Assembly: GCA_004794785.1 (NCBI GenBank)
Contig: SJOL01009403.1
Location: forward strand, 2,343,193-2,407,192
DNA: 64,000 nt
Origin: Opisthorchis felineus
Lineage: Eukaryota; Platyhelminthes; Trematoda; Opisthorchiida; Opisthorchiidae
Reading direction: 5' to 3'
Shown here piece after piece: positions 13,901 through 27,284 of the stretch. The translations under genes and the position numbers were made by a program. The notes below the pieces were generated by a model. The model was not told the origin of the DNA. It saw only the letters and a list, made by a program, of their open reading frames with translations, and searched no databases. Numbering within the stretch: the stretch's first letter is position 1; every line of letters begins with the position of its first letter.

Positions 13901-15719
13901 TGGGATGTGGGTTTGCCAAGGGATTCCACAGGGCGAGCGAAACCAATGTACTGTCGTGGGTAGTAGTTGGTTTTTTTGTCCGGCCGGAGATCCCTTCGGG
14001 TGTAAAGCACTGATTGGGTGGAGTGGATAACGGCCAAACAGGACGTCCATAGCACGTATTACCGCAGGTCGAAGCTTGGGAAGAAGTTGAGATGGGATGA
14101 GATCAATGGGGCATAGAGAGTTATAGGAGTCATCAGACAGGATATAGTCCTTTAAGAAAAAATGGAACGTTTGCTGCGGTTAAGGCGCTGACAACAAGTG
14201 TTCACACAAGAGGAGATAAGGATGGATCTGCGCTCAGTAGTCTAGTCATCAAAGCCAAGCTAAGATTTCCAATATATGCTATTATACTACCTGAGACATA
14301 AGACAGTACGGTGTAAGTAGGGAAAGAGGCGGCGTGGTAAGGGAAACCAAACACTTTAGGACTGGCGTGGGTGGAACTTCTTAGTAGGTGGGCTAGAATT
14401 TATGGAGGTTAATAGTGAGTTGGACAATACTGGGACAATCTAGGATGGAAGATGAACGCAAGGGGAGTGGTCACTAGTCCCCGAAGCACCACTATCAGCT
14501 TCAGTCTAAAAGTGGTGCATGGCGAAAAAAGACTTTCGACGCTAGCCTCGCACGCTGGTAGTGGAGGGTTTGGAGTCTCTGTATATTTATATTGTATGTG
14601 TCCACTCCTTAGAGCAGCTGGTAGGTGTTTTTTGTTTGGTTGATGGGATGGGTTTTGGTGCGGTGTGGCCTCGGTTCTGACGAAGGCAGCTACAGCTATG
14701 CACGTCGATGTAGGCCATGGGCATCGCAGAGTATCTTCAGGTTATCCCAGTTATATTGTTTTTTTTCAGACGGAAGGCCTTTTTTCTCATCTGTTGTTCA
14801 TGGCTTTGCCGGATAAATAACTCAACCGAGGCGAGTCCAACACTAGCAGCATCAAACAGAAAACAGCAGTGCTCTTACTTCAGTTTCCTGAATTCAAAGG
14901 CCATGCTCAGAACCAGCGGCGATGGGCGATGCACCCGTGCTACTGGAGGGGTGGCGGGTATACGAACGTACCATGGTGCTACGTAACAAGGCGACCCTCC
15001 CTGAAGGGCGTACCCGTCCAACCCCTGAGGTTTTCATCCCTCGTGCATGCTACCAGATCTGCAAGGTGGAAAACCATCCAAGCAGTCATAAATGCGGTTT
15101 GTGCATTAAAAAAACACCCCAGCTACCAGTTTTTTTAGTCGGGGGGGGGGGAAGAAGGCCAGTAAAAACAGCTCAGTCAATTCGAACAAGCAAACGGCAA
15201 ACGGACGCTGGCTGGCAAGTCGCGGAGGAGCCAAGTGAAATGACAGTTGACAATTGGACAATGGGAATGGAATGGTGATATTCAGGGCGCTTGCACTGTG
15301 GCTAAACGGCGACTGAGCATTGGTGTGAGCTGCCATGTCAAGCAGAAGCGTGCCGCCATGTTGCGTGTGTGAGTGTTTAGTGTGCTGTGGAGCAAACCGT
15401 CAAATGGATATGATATATATATATATATATTGGCGTGTGGTAATGAAGAAAAAAAGCTGACTTTGGTTTGGTTTTTGTCAGTTATATTTAGGCCAAGAGC
15501 ACCGGTCACTAGACAGAACTGATAGAGTAATCCGGGGTAGGGACTTGACTAGAACGAGGTGTCAGTTGGCTGGGAAAAAAAGAAAAGCAACCAGGCCAGT
15601 AACACAATATATTTAGACCAAGTAAGCGTTTAAGTCCTACAGTGGCTTGAAGCAAGTCAAGAGGTTAGAAAGATATGATAACGGGGTCTTTTACGTGTCC
15701 ACTAACTGTATCGTCGCTA
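13901..15719. other. no recognisable gene; G-run and AT microsatellite
   Basis: The stretch holds short frames of 60-120 codons without recognisable domains. It includes a run of 11 G at 15141-15151 and an (AT)n tract at 15413-15431. I see no gene. Confidence 0.5.
15413..15431. repeat. (AT)n microsatellite
   Basis: An uninterrupted alternating AT tract of about 19 nt. Confidence 0.9.
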
Positions 15720-16295
15720 AACTCAAATGCGCACTGGACCCGATTCATAGAGGAGGTCGGGGGGCAGTTGGGTATTAAGTAAGGCGGCAGCAGTTTCGCA
15801 GGTAAGGAATTTGTCCACGGACTGAGAAAAAATATGATGACGCGTGATGTTTCGCAGCTGCCCGGGAAGGCTGTTCCAGATGCGAGCATAGTACACTAGA
15901 AAGAAGTAGTGGAGTAGGTTTTTACGGGCTGGAGAACACACTAAGAGGTTGCAGGAGTTGCGGAATCTGTAGCGAGGACGAGAGTTTACGTTTAGTCTAG
16001 TCTCTGCTATAAAGGCGCTTTTGTGCAGCAGACGGTGTAGGAGAGTTGGATTCATCTTAAACCGTCTGAGCCATAATGGTTCAAGGCCTAGGATTTGACA
16101 GCGGGATCGGTAAGAGAGAGGCGTGGACCGAGGGACAGTTTTTTCGTGAATGAGCGTTGGACGCTTTCAATTGCGAGTTTAGTTGAGGTGCTGTGTAGGA
16201 ATAAGACTAATACGTGTCGAGGAGGCTTTTGCGCCAAATGAAGGCGCAACTCGGAAGGTTGCGGTATTTTTGCCGTCCAGGTGGAACAATGAGGC
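15720..16295 (-). mobile_element. CR1/Jockey-like LINE, 3' end of the reverse-transcriptase ORF
   Basis: The minus strand encodes the tail that follows the reverse transcriptase in many non-LTR elements. In order it has KLAIESVQRSFTKKLSLGP, then (after a stop) ALNHYGSDGLR resembling the LEPLxLRRL motif, then LLHRLLHKSAF, and finally an arginine-rich block ending ARIWNSLPGQLRN with a downstream FSQSVDKFL. Members of these families keep the same order (QRxFT, then WNSLP). At least one in-frame stop and one frame change mark it as dead. It is 5'-truncated, with no RT catalytic core, as expected for aborted target-primed insertion. Confidence 0.8.
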
Positions 16296-17343
16296 ATGCA
16301 TAGCTAGAGTAAAGACATCCAGTATCCGCAAGGCAAATTTGCTCTGTCAGACAACCAAAAAGAAAAAAGCAGATTGGCACTAAAACCAGACTCATGTAGT
16401 TTAATACGGAACAAAATGTAAAATATATGTGATGAACCAAGGTACGGAATCGTTTTAGCGCGTGTAAACACCAAAGTTTGACCTTTGAGTGCGTGAGGTT
16501 AACAGTTGGATCTACGCATAAGATAACACAAAACCATGTACCGTAAACCAGTAAAGAAACTGCACATCAGTCTTCAATCCCGAAGCATCTACTCTTGCCG
16601 TTTTAATTGTCCGGTGGATCACTATAAAACCTCCGTTCCCCACCAGGCTCTCACTGGCTTCTTTGATTACCAGATTTTTTTCAGGATCTTAGTTCAAGGG
16701 CATGTCAGGTGTTGCATAAGACTCTAAAAAATCCCTAAGCCACTTCGACCGCTATGTGCTTGCGGTGAAAAAACTGCAGATAATGTATATCGGGGAAATC
16801 AGCTTCGGTGTCACATTGATTAATTCTCTCAGGTCAGCCACCGTTAGAGCCAAAATAATTAATATCCGACATCACTGTGCTTTGCTTATGGTTGTAGGTA
16901 TTTTGCTCCATGTATTCACCGCGTAGTTATTTCAAAACATTCTTTGCGGCAAGTCTGAACTTTGTGATCTGAAACTTGTAAAAGTTGCCTGCCCTATATA
17001 TTTGCCAAATTCATCGTCATTTTGTTGGTGTTTGGTCAGCCACGGGTACCTGAGCAGCATAGTGTTTAACTCGCAGCCAATCTTCCTGGAGTTTCGCGAG
17101 GTGCACACAGCCGACGGTGCCAAACATAGATGAAATCGCTCCGGGGTGCTTATTAATTTGTCAGCGTACATTGGCGTCACGTACAGTGTGAATTCTCTAT
17201 CAAAAACTCTCGATCTATGTGAGCTTTGTCAGTTAGTCTCAACAGTCACCCTGCGACAACGTGAGATTTTCATCTCCAGAATCTTTCACCAATTTTTTTC
17301 CTGGGTGTGCTGCCTAACGCTTTAAGTGCACTCGTAGTGTAGT

Positions 17344-17530
17344 GCAGGGTCTGTAATTGGGCCGATACAGTTCAGCGGGCTCTGAGTGAATGAAACATCC
17401 ATTGGACTAAACCCGAACTGTCTGATTTTCGCGGACGGCCAAAGAATAGAATAAGCGGTGAGAACAAAATCGGACAAATGGAAACTCGGAAAATACATCC
17501 AAAAAATCCTGACTAGGTCGGAGCAAATAA
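17344..17530 (+). mobile_element. CR1/Jockey-like LINE, reverse-transcriptase core fragment
   Basis: In one frame the sequence reads a GSVIGPIQF motif (the usual QGSVLGPLLF of CR1/Jockey RT), then VNETSIGLNPN, then CLIFADGQRIE and AVRTKSDKWKLG. This is the normal order and spacing of RT motifs B and C and the region after them. The catalytic FADD is changed to FADG and two stops interrupt the frame, so it is inactive. The limits are uncertain because similarity fades on both sides. Confidence 0.55.
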
Positions 17531-20500
17531 GAGTGCCAGAGGACGAGGCCGTGACAGCAGTTTCTGGTTGTCTGGGCTGTAGCTATAGCGTATTAGGTAG
17601 AAGGTTGGTATCCCGGGCTGCAGAGAAGGGGTAACTCGGAGCCCAGGGATAATCGGCCATCAGCAAATGTAGACGATCACTTTGGATTTACCGACATCTA
17701 TTCTCGTTGTACGAAGTACCAGTGAAAAGTTGACGAGCACGTCCTTGTGCCCTTCGGTGGAGTACAGGGCGCCAGCCCATTTCCAGATAACAGAAGTGAA
17801 TGTTGGAAATGGAAAAGTTTCAGTTCCTGGCCATTTGGATGATTCCTAAATTTCAGAAAGGGGCAGGAATCAAAAGGTAGCCCGCTCCGCGAAGGCCAGA
17901 TTATCAAACGTCGGGTATGGATTGAGTTTGTGCACAAGACAGTGGGCGGTTGGGAACTGCCGACGGTAGATGAATATTTAGCTCTCAGTAATACGGCATT
18001 CAACCGGCCACGAGTACGGGCTGTGGGAATTTTCTTCAAAAGCCACGAAAACCACCTCACTCCTGGTGAGAAGGGCAGATAATTATAACACCCCACCGCC
18101 TGGAGTCGCCGGAGCACAGAAGGTTGCTAAATTCAAATAAGTGATAGATCAAAAGCTTTAGTTTGAATTCCCATGTGGAAGAACCATTTGACTGTCTATC
18201 ATGCCTACCACTTATTCCTCTTCTGCCGCTTGGGGTGGGGCTACCGGTCGTGATTTAAGCCTTGGGCTTGGCCAACTAAGACGTACCTCTGTACTCACCC
18301 ATTTGGAACCGAAACTTAAACTTTCCTTCCGGGTGGAATGATGGTGAACGCATACGGGTTACACTAAGCCGCTGACAAGACCACGCGATGGTGTGAGGTG
18401 ACTGAGTTTGTGCGACGCAACCACTTCCGGGTAACCACCTGAATTTCAAGACTATGGCGGCGGTCTTGGGGGGCCTTTGCATAAAAGAGAGATGTAGCTG
18501 CTGTAGGTAATCAGACTACATTGCCGAAGGCAGTCGAAGGCCTCTCAGGCCCGTGTAGTCAAAATGAGTTTGAGACCAGGGTTAGATCACTTGGGGCCAC
18601 GAACATACCTGCTTTTCCTCTGGTGGCTTATCCGCTCCACAACACAGCAAGCAAATTCGATGGCCTTTTGAACCTAGAAGGCCAGCAGTTTGCGTAATTC
18701 TGAGTCCGCCGGAAACAGATTGGAACTTAGAGTGATGTAAAATTTTGTGCCTCAGTGACCCATTTATTGGTAATTGGGGCGTCCGTGCAACACCCTCTGA
18801 GTCTCACGCCAGGTTGATCAATGCTCAAATATTCAATGACAACGATCTCTCAGCCCTGCATGTCAGGTATGGAACGCCAACGACCACCCGTTCTTTAAGA
18901 AATTGTGATGCGACAGGATTTCTCGGCCCAAGCTTATCCGGCATATGCGATTTTCTCGAAGATTGTTATGAATGAAAGGAGAACTTTTGCGTTCAAGCAT
19001 CGCATTTCTCTGTACGTATGCTTAAATTGAGAGCCAGCATAATCCGCCTAACGTTATTTGAATTTGTTTCAATTAGTCTTTATTTGTAGGTTTTGGATAG
19101 CATTCAATTATAAGGTTACACTAACATAACTCTCTAAGTCGCGTGTTTCAATTCAGATATTCATGTGGAAAAATGGGTGGCATTCCAGGTTCGGTCGTCC
19201 GCAGCATTTGGGAGGGTGGTAAACGAGTGAACAAAGCATAACCTTGTGTTTGTTTGCGCAGCGATTTAAAAAACCAGCGCCGTTTTGCTTCATGAGCGAG
19301 CGTACTATAAATGCAGTATGTTACCCTCGAAACTAAGCGAGAATCAAGGAGTCAGGAAAAGCTAATTAATTAAGCGCATTTGCTAATGACGGATGGCGCA
19401 CGACGCACCTTTTGAGCAGTCCGGCTTTGTGTAGGAAGGCACAGAGACCACCTACCGGTCATCTCCTACCATCCTGTTCATAAACATGGAGTGATCAAGT
19501 TTTTGTACGGCCGACTTCCTATAAACCGGCGGCTAACCAAAGAAGGGTCCGCAGGGTCTTACCGAAACATATACACATGAATTGCGGTAGATTTTATTTG
19601 TTGGCTTCGGCAAGGTCCTTACCATTTAGGATATCTACGGTACCGCCGGAATTGTCGGCCCGCTCGTTTGAGCACTTGACGGACAGTTTGGTTTTAGTGT
19701 GGTGGAGGACATGCCTCTGGTCCTGGCGAAGTTTAGCGCGTCTAGACAGCTACATTTGTTACTGTAACGGGCAAACGGTATCTTCGAATGACGCGTAATA
19801 CCAGAACCTCCGGTAAGGCAAAACAAAGTCGGAGCTGGGTTTCTATACGAAAGACATCAATTCACAAGACGTACAAACTTCGACAGTATATACTCGTCCA
19901 CAACAAATAGACCACTTGGACTACAAGGGTACGAACCAAGTGAGCAAACAGGCTCCCACGTGAAACAGTCACGCGTGCATAAGGTTGGCCACAAAATGGC
20001 TGGATGACCTCAAGGTCAAATGAATGAATTGGTATGGACAAACAAACGGCAGTTCATACAGACGCACTAAATACAAAGGTGGAGTGACGGTTACAAATAG
20101 GGACAGAAGAAACGTGGAGAATTTCAAATTTCTAAGTAATGGACTATACAGTTACAGTCGGCGGAAGGGCAGAACCGCCGCGTATGCCTCGATGTGTGGT
20201 AGCGGATACCGCCGTTCCGACGTTTGATGTGATGGTTCTAGGTCGCCGGGCCATTCTTGGCCATATGGAAAGCGAGCAGGACACTCTTAAGCGTGAGTTG
20301 CTTGGTTTGTTCAGGAAGATAGTAGGCTATCAGTGCCAAGTGGGAACTTACGTCATAGACAAATTAGCGGCACAAACGTGGGCGGAGAGAATCAAGATCG
20401 GCTACGATGTCACGTCATATTTCCGTGTTCGCGAAGTATCTGCAAGCATGTACATGTCGTACGACATCCGTGTAATTTGGTCATGGACACCCTTCGTTCA

Positions 20501-21249
20501 CAGCTGACACATGTTCCACCTCAAGGCTCGTCTGGATAATGCCGCACAGAAGGTTTTTCGTCCGCCGTATTACTAGCGCACAGATTTTACCACGACCTGC
20601 AAGTACTGCCGCTACCATCTGGCCTATCCCCCGGGCTGACTGAAAAACGAATGTTATTTTTCACCACTTGTGGTGGATAACTTTGCTGCCAGTAAACATT
20701 GTCTGAATGCACACAGGGCGATACCAAGCGGTTCGCCACAAAACTCGATCTACGACCAAAGGTCATCAACAGCTTGTGATCACGCTTACGCCTTTTAACC
20801 TTTTAATGAAACCCTGTGGGTGCAATTCGTATGCTAAGAGGATTATGCTCTTTATGCCACGTACATGCATTCAGATATTACTTGAAGTTACTGATTACGG
20901 CCGCAGGGCCATCTGCAACGTTCTTCCATCATAAACAGATTATAGTTTCTGGCAAGTTGAAATATTATATTTCACCGAACACAGTTTTCCAGCCCGGGGC
21001 GTTTGATGAGTTTGGAAAATCGCTTACTTAAACAAACGGCAAACGCAAAGAGGTCCAAAGAACGCATTGGATATGGGCATTTCAACAGTGAAGTGGCAAC
21101 ATCGAGGACACCGTATAATTTAGAAGTCATTTTCATGCCCGTCAAATGATCGGCCCCCTCCAGCCACTACTTTATTGTCACGGTTTCGAGCCGAAGTCTT
21201 TAGGTGGGGACTCTAAGTTTCCTCCGGTCAAGGTTTGGCGTTCTGGATG
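17531..21249. other. no recognisable gene
   Basis: The longest open frames are on - at 17698-18117 (139 codons) and on + at 20139-20507 (122 codons). Neither shows a domain, signal peptide or splice structure I can name. They may be remnants of mobile elements. Confidence 0.45.
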
Positions 21250-24090
21250 TATACTAGCCCGGGTATAAACGTGATTCCCATAAGTACTCATGCTGTCTCG
21301 CCAATTGGCTGTTGAATTTCAACATAAGCTGTCTCGTAGTACTTGCTGCATAAAAAGGAGCAGGTAGGCAAAGGTAAGACATGTCGATGTCCCCATTCAT
21401 GCCCCTTCGCAGTCTTTTTCTTCCGCCTTCAATCAACCCTTCATGCATGCCTGCATACATGCCCGTTGTGTTGTTGCCTGCTGCGTTCAGGTTGTAACGA
21501 CCCGATCCTGCCCCAATCGACATGTTCCCTACAATTTGGGAAATAAACCTAATACTATTATTACATTGGATAATGCCCACTGCCTGTGACGCTGCCCCTT
21601 TTCCACGCAATTCCCTGTACCCACAACCCCCTCAGTCATGCTTTTATTCTGATTGTAACATTATGATCACGCCTGACGGTATGCCACCCACCGGTTGGGA
21701 ATAAACATTATTATTGTTAACTCTCTGTGTAGGGCGGAGCAACAGCCTGCTCCTGCTTGCACACCGGACTCGCCTGAACTAGATGTGTACTGCGAATCAG
21801 AATCCAGAACTAAGGGCCCTAACACAACCATTTGGTTACCTGCCCAACCAGCCTTCGCTCGCTTCCGGTTGCGACACTATGGGGATTCGAGTGCTGCTGT
21901 GGTATATTTTGTGAAGACCGGCATCGTCCTAGTTAATCTTGCTGAAAGACGCCTGCTAGACTTCATGGGCATTGATCGCCTGGGTGCGGTTCATCTGGAA
22001 ATGTCCGCGAAGGTGTCATAAAAGGCGGAATTTGGTTGTCGCCTCACAATCCAGTCTGCTTAAGCTTCAACTGAATATTATTCCGATACTATCAAAGACA
22101 TATCACACGCCTTCATGACCGCGTTGTCCAGCAAACCATAAGCGCAGATTCAAACGAGGTTTCGAGAGATTTGCATGCAAAACTGGGCGGACTTACCGCA
22201 TCTGAGATGTAGCTGGGTGACTGACTTGAACTGGACTCCGTATGTTCGAAGGGTGATTAAACAATGCCTCAGCTGTGGGCTGAGGATGGTTGCTTTTATG
22301 CTGTACTGGCTTGCGAAATAACCAAAGTCTTCTGGCCACAATATGCCGATCAATAGCCTGCCAGCCACTAGCACGAACTCGTCACACCGTCATTGGTTAC
22401 TGAAAGTCTGGATCCGTAACCAGCTGCGTGCCTCCTGAACACTTTTTTGGATTCTATTGACGCGCTCTTCCACTGCCGCTACTAGAACGGACATCTAGTA
22501 TGGCAACGGGTAGAACAGTGTCCTCCCAAGTTATGTTAATTTATCGAAACCTTCTTCCAGGCTCAGCCAAAGGTTCCACTGTCTGATGGCAACTCCTACC
22601 AGAATAAACTCAACACTTAATTACGCAGGCCTGAGATTTTTGCCAGGCAGCATGGAACCTCTGGCTTCACTCGATAGCTAGGGAACCAGCATGCTTGAAT
22701 CTACGGGAGATGTTCCCGCCGACTCAGAGCATAATTCAATCAGACGTCAAGTGAAACTGACCTTGGAGCCTGGCGGGCACGTTAGACTAAATAAATAGAG
22801 GGAACAGTGAGCATCGGGAGCACTCAGGGATAGCCTCGGTTGACTCCCGAGGACCTGATGTGAGTGGAACCATCCAGCATAAAACTGGCAAGACAATCAC
22901 CGGTAAAGAGGAAAGCCTCGATTGCCAGGTCGGACACTTTGCACAACAATTGATATGGCCACATTCTGCCACATTCAGATTTTCGAAGTGCACTGCACGC
23001 CGGACTGCGGATTTGAAAACCCTTACGGTCCTGACGACTCATGGATCTCTCTCACGCTCCACTCAGCTCCTGGTTCCGATGATCACTCATCCGCACTGTC
23101 CAAGTATTGGATCAAAGTTCTGGGAGAGTGCTTTTCTGGTTAACCTGCCTCCAGTTTGGGACATGGAGGGCACCTAAGGTAAAATGCGGAAGCGATTCTA
23201 GTGCCCGTTTCCATTGAAAGGCCCACAGAGAGTGCAGTAATCACGCGGGGAACAGCTGGAATTTTTTCAGTTGCCTTGCGCCGGTTCGTGAAGCACTGAT
23301 TGGGGCGGCAATCGGAAGTTCGGCCAGGTAACGCCTATCTTGACCAGAGCAACATCCTCCACCAGGTGTTAGAATAACGCCATCTGTATAAACGACCCAC
23401 AGTATTGCGTTTTCGGATGTCCATAGTGCACCTGACTCAGCTGATCCGTCGATCCTTCTTTACATGTTTGACCAAGAATAGTGCCCCATAAGTGTGTTAA
23501 TATAGTCAGTTCTTTGTGTTACCGGATATACGAGTGCGTGCGATTAAATGGAAGGCTATCCAAAACTTGACCGAAAACTGGTGTCCGACAATGATGCCCG
23601 ATTTGTCTGTTCCTGCTGAATTTACTGACCGACGGGATAAAGAGGCGGGCTTTGGAAGGTCTTTAAACTTCGGTGTCCATATAGCTACTGGCGAAAACCT
23701 CATCGATCTGGAGCATACAGATGATATCGTTCTAGTTTGCAAATGGGGGAAGGGGGCGCGGGTGTTTTTGGATGAAATGACCGAATTCATCCCTTCCTTC
23801 GGCATGCGGTTTGGGACCAGAAATCGCAACGTTTTGCTCCTGAACATACAGTCACTTAAAAAGCCACATACACTCCAAGGCTGGGCACCTTGGTTTGTGG
23901 AATGTTCTACATATCGCAGAAGCTGCGTATGTTCGGACTGTGGTGTGGTAACTGGGGTTAATTCATGAGTCTTAGGTACTCCGGCTGCGTTCGCTTATCT
24001 GAAGCAACTATTCAGACAAAGCAGCGTATCTCCGGATCTCAAGGGACGTGTGTCAGGCTACGGTTGTCAAGCTCAGAATCACAGCTCTTA
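21250..24090 (+). mobile_element. RTE-like LINE, copy D (degenerate, with repeat X inserted near its 5' end)
   Basis: A non-LTR element with an endonuclease (EN) and a reverse transcriptase (RT). The leader at about 21290-21370 matches the leader of the minus-strand copy near 29440. The EN region starts at about 21770 and includes a block ending VLVNLAERRLLDF. The spacer before RT is visible near 22920 (VGHFAQQLIWPHSAT). RT follows from about 23370, beginning RHLYKRPT; at 23680-23870 it has LIDLEHTDDIVL, FLDEMTEFIPSFGMRFG and NIQSL. The catalytic YxDD is HTDD here. Many stops and frameshifts make it a pseudogene. The clade is inferred from domain order and from similarity to the other copies. 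Confidence 0.75.
21380..21715 (+). repeat. dispersed repeat X, copy 3, with ATT-rich tail
   Basis: The piece 21570-21712 matches the reverse complement of 12190-12480 and ends in GGGAATAAACATTATTATTG. A similar but weaker terminus occurs at about 21536-21563 (GGGAAATAAACC followed by an ATT-like run), so two units may lie in tandem. The block separates the LINE leader from the LINE endonuclease, suggesting insertion into that element. Confidence 0.5.
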
Positions 24091-26019
24091 TTGGTGCGAG
24101 CGTGTGTGCGAGTGAAACAGCAATGAGTTGCATAAAGTCGGTTTCCGGTTGTAAAACTGAGGGTCCAACCGAACGTGTGCAGCATCAAATCTGAGCTTAG
24201 CGCATTTATTGGCTTAAATTCTGACCAATCAGTGTACGCTTTCGTATGGTCCTTACCAGGCTCTTGATGTACCCCTCCAGTCGGCCTGATGCTAGATAAT
24301 TTGGAGCGGCTCGCATCCAGACAGGCAGGAAGACGATTTCGAAAAATACGAGTACTGTCGATGGAACTCGTTTTCCAGGGCGGGGTTCGTGTGATACTCC
24401 TTGCCGCTTCTAAACCATGCCAACGGCATTCTTACCCATTTCTTATCCAGTGTCTGATTGAGTGTCTGGAGGTATTCGCTAGCACTAGGTCCCTTTCCAA
24501 TCCACTTTAATTCCCACTTTCACAATAAGGCTTCGAAGTATATTATATTTCATCGAAACACCAGTGTTGAGGCCTGGTGTGTACTCGATGATGGTGTTGC
24601 TACCTCTGAGCAGGGGTCTTCATTCTGTCCTTTCTGTTCCATTTTGGAACTGCTGTAGTGCATTTTAGTTCCTTCAAACTGGCAGCGAGTCCAGAAAATA
24701 GAACATATGTTAGCCAGTGATAGCACATGTCAATTGGAATGGAGACTCCCCTCTTGAACGTAGTCACTGACTTCAGTGGTACTTAGTGACCTGCTGCAGT
24801 ATAGGATCGCGGTAGACAGCCCGGCGGACGATGTCGTCTGTCACCGGCAGGGCGAACTGCTTCCTAAACTGGCCGGTTCTCGTCTGATTTCAAAGAGCCT
24901 TTGGAGGCTACATTGCCCTCTAGCTCCCTCCCAATTGTGCCCATGAAACTCAACAGTAGGTTAGTCTGTCCAAGACTGGTGGCAGACAGAGCAACCCGTC
25001 GCTGAAGGCGGCGTACAATGAAACCATTTATACGCCTAACACGTGCGGTTTTCTCACGACTGATAACCAAAACCCCTCAGAACTGGTCTAGACTTGTGTT
25101 CACGCTCTGCATTCGAAATGGTTAACCGCTTCGCATGCCTGCAAGCGGAGATCTGACTGTCGAAATCTCGTCAAGGATCACTACAATTAGGGTACGACCG
25201 TGTTCACCATACGGACCTTCCTGCTAAGCTTGCGTGCGAGCTTCGTACAGACAACTCTTGGTTTGGGAGCTTCCTGAATAACCATTCCACGCAAGTACAA
25301 ATGGACTTCGTTTTCTCTCTGATTCAGAAAATTAGTAGGGTAGTTCGGCACTCATGCGAACGATCCCGTATTGTCCATATCGTTTGCAAAGGACTCCACT
25401 CTGCACTTCCATTAGTCCTAATGCTGCCATCGTTCTGCTGCACTACGACACCGCAACGACCAGGTGCCCCCAAAGCCGATCTTGCCATCAGCTTCGACCA
25501 GGGCCTGTAAAACTCTAGAACTTTATGCCCTTTCAGTTCCTTCGGTTTGCCCGTTTCTTTGCGTAATTCCAATCCTAACGTAAATTTTTATGGGATTCAC
25601 CGTTCCCTGCTCGGCATCGCCCACGCTTTTTGGCTTGTCTTCTATTGACAACTGATCCCGATCACACATCAAAGTCCTTGCGACGGACACAAATCATTCA
25701 TCCCTGGCCGAATCCCCCTTTATAAATCCCGAATCCATCGTACTCTGGAGAACTGTCACATCTGGACTGGGTTTCTCCACTACTACTTACGTAGGGGTCT
25801 ACGTGTCTCTCTTCGGAGTAAAGTTGTAGACCTCATCGGTACCCCTTTAACGATTGATGACCTGTAAACACTTTCCCATCGTCGCAGCTTGGCCTATTTG
25901 GAGAATGTTCATCACGGCTTGCTTCCGTCTCTGTCTACCACACTGTCTTCCATAGCTCAGAGTATAACCTTCAGCCGAGTTAACGTCCAATTCAGGCCAC
26001 GCTTAACGTTTGTGCTAAT
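24091..26019. other. no recognisable gene
   Basis: Short frames only. Part of the stretch may be highly decayed LINE sequence linking copies D and B, but no motif could be aligned with confidence. Confidence 0.45.
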
Positions 26020-27165
26020 TCAATAACCTTTATGTTGTTCTTCACTGCTGTCAATTGTTCTCCCTCCGCCATTCACGTCTAGAATGTTCGTGCAGATCGG
26101 AAAGCTTGGTGGACCCGGAAGGCGGAAAAACGCAAGATGCGAAGAATGCTGGGAACATCCGCAGGTGGTTCCACTTGATTCACTCGACTGGTCCTCGGAT
26201 GCCTCCTATCAGTGAAGCTATCAGAGATCAGAATCGCTCTATGACATCTAGCAAAGGAGAACGTTTGAAACTTCAGGTACAGTACTTCAAACTCCAATTC
26301 ACTTGGCCACCTGCTACCTCCAATCTGGAATCCTGGCCTTCACCAGAAAGGTGGACTGTAAGCATGCGACCCCCTTAAACCTCAGAAGTTTCCGGATGTA
26401 AATCCCGACTCAAGCGTCATCGTGCTCCTGGTCCTGACTTTCCAACTGCCCTCTTCAAGGACGACGGTGAATTCCTCAGTCAGTGCCTCTCTGGTCTATT
26501 TGCATCTACCTGGGAGGAAAAGGTTATTCCAGATAGCTGGAGTAGGTCGATAATAGTGCCATTTTCAAAAAAGTACTGGCAGTGAATGTGGCAACCACAG
26601 AGGTGTTAGTTTGGTTCTCGTTGTAACGAGGCTTCGTCGTCTTACGATAGCAAGCGGATCCTTGACCCGCGAGCATCAAGCGGGATTTTGACCGGGTGGA
26701 GTCTGAGTTGACCACGCTTTCACACCCCGCCATATGTACACACGATCCACAATTTTGGTATTCCTTGACTTCAAATGTGCATTCGATTCTGTCGATCGGT
26801 CAGTGCTGTCAGCCTTACTTGCTCAAAAGGGTATGCCCCAGATGTTTTTTTACATAATTCGATCTCTATGTTCACATACTTTTGAACTCGTGACACTGCA
26901 TGATAAGCTCTCTAAAAGCTTCCTTACAAAAAGTGGTGTTCGACAAGGCTGTCTACTCTCGCCGTTCTTGTTCAACTTCGTCATCGAAGAACTAATGAGG
27001 CGAACGCTGGGTCTATCTCGGTGTTCAAATCGTTGCTGGTGCGAGCCTTGTCGATCTGGAGTACTCAGACGACATCGTCTTCACCAACTTACAATTCAAG
27101 GAGATGCAGTGTGTTATAGTCCCTACGGATGTATTAATCAGACTTGCCAGTTACACTGAAACAGA
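26020..27165 (+). mobile_element. RTE-like LINE, copy B (5'- and 3'-truncated)
   Basis: The copy starts in the spacer before RT (RADRKAWWTRKAEKRK, then GNIRRWFHLIHSTGPRMPP and a FTWPPATSNLE motif). It continues with the RT core: FLDFKCAFDSVDRSVLSALL at 26752-26820, SGVRQGCLLSPFLFNF at about 26935-26985, and LEYSDDIVF at about 27060-27085. The YSDD motif keeps both catalytic aspartates. Stops upstream of the core and a frame change before YSDD disable it. Its end meets the oppositely oriented copy C. Confidence 0.8.
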
Positions 27166-27284
27166 AAAGACAGACGACTTCGAGGAAGTTATACTAAAAA
27201 CAAGTGAACAGTTCCATGGTGTGTATTCAAATGGACCAGAATGTAAAAGAGCGAACAGTCCAACAGGATATCTATACTATCTAT

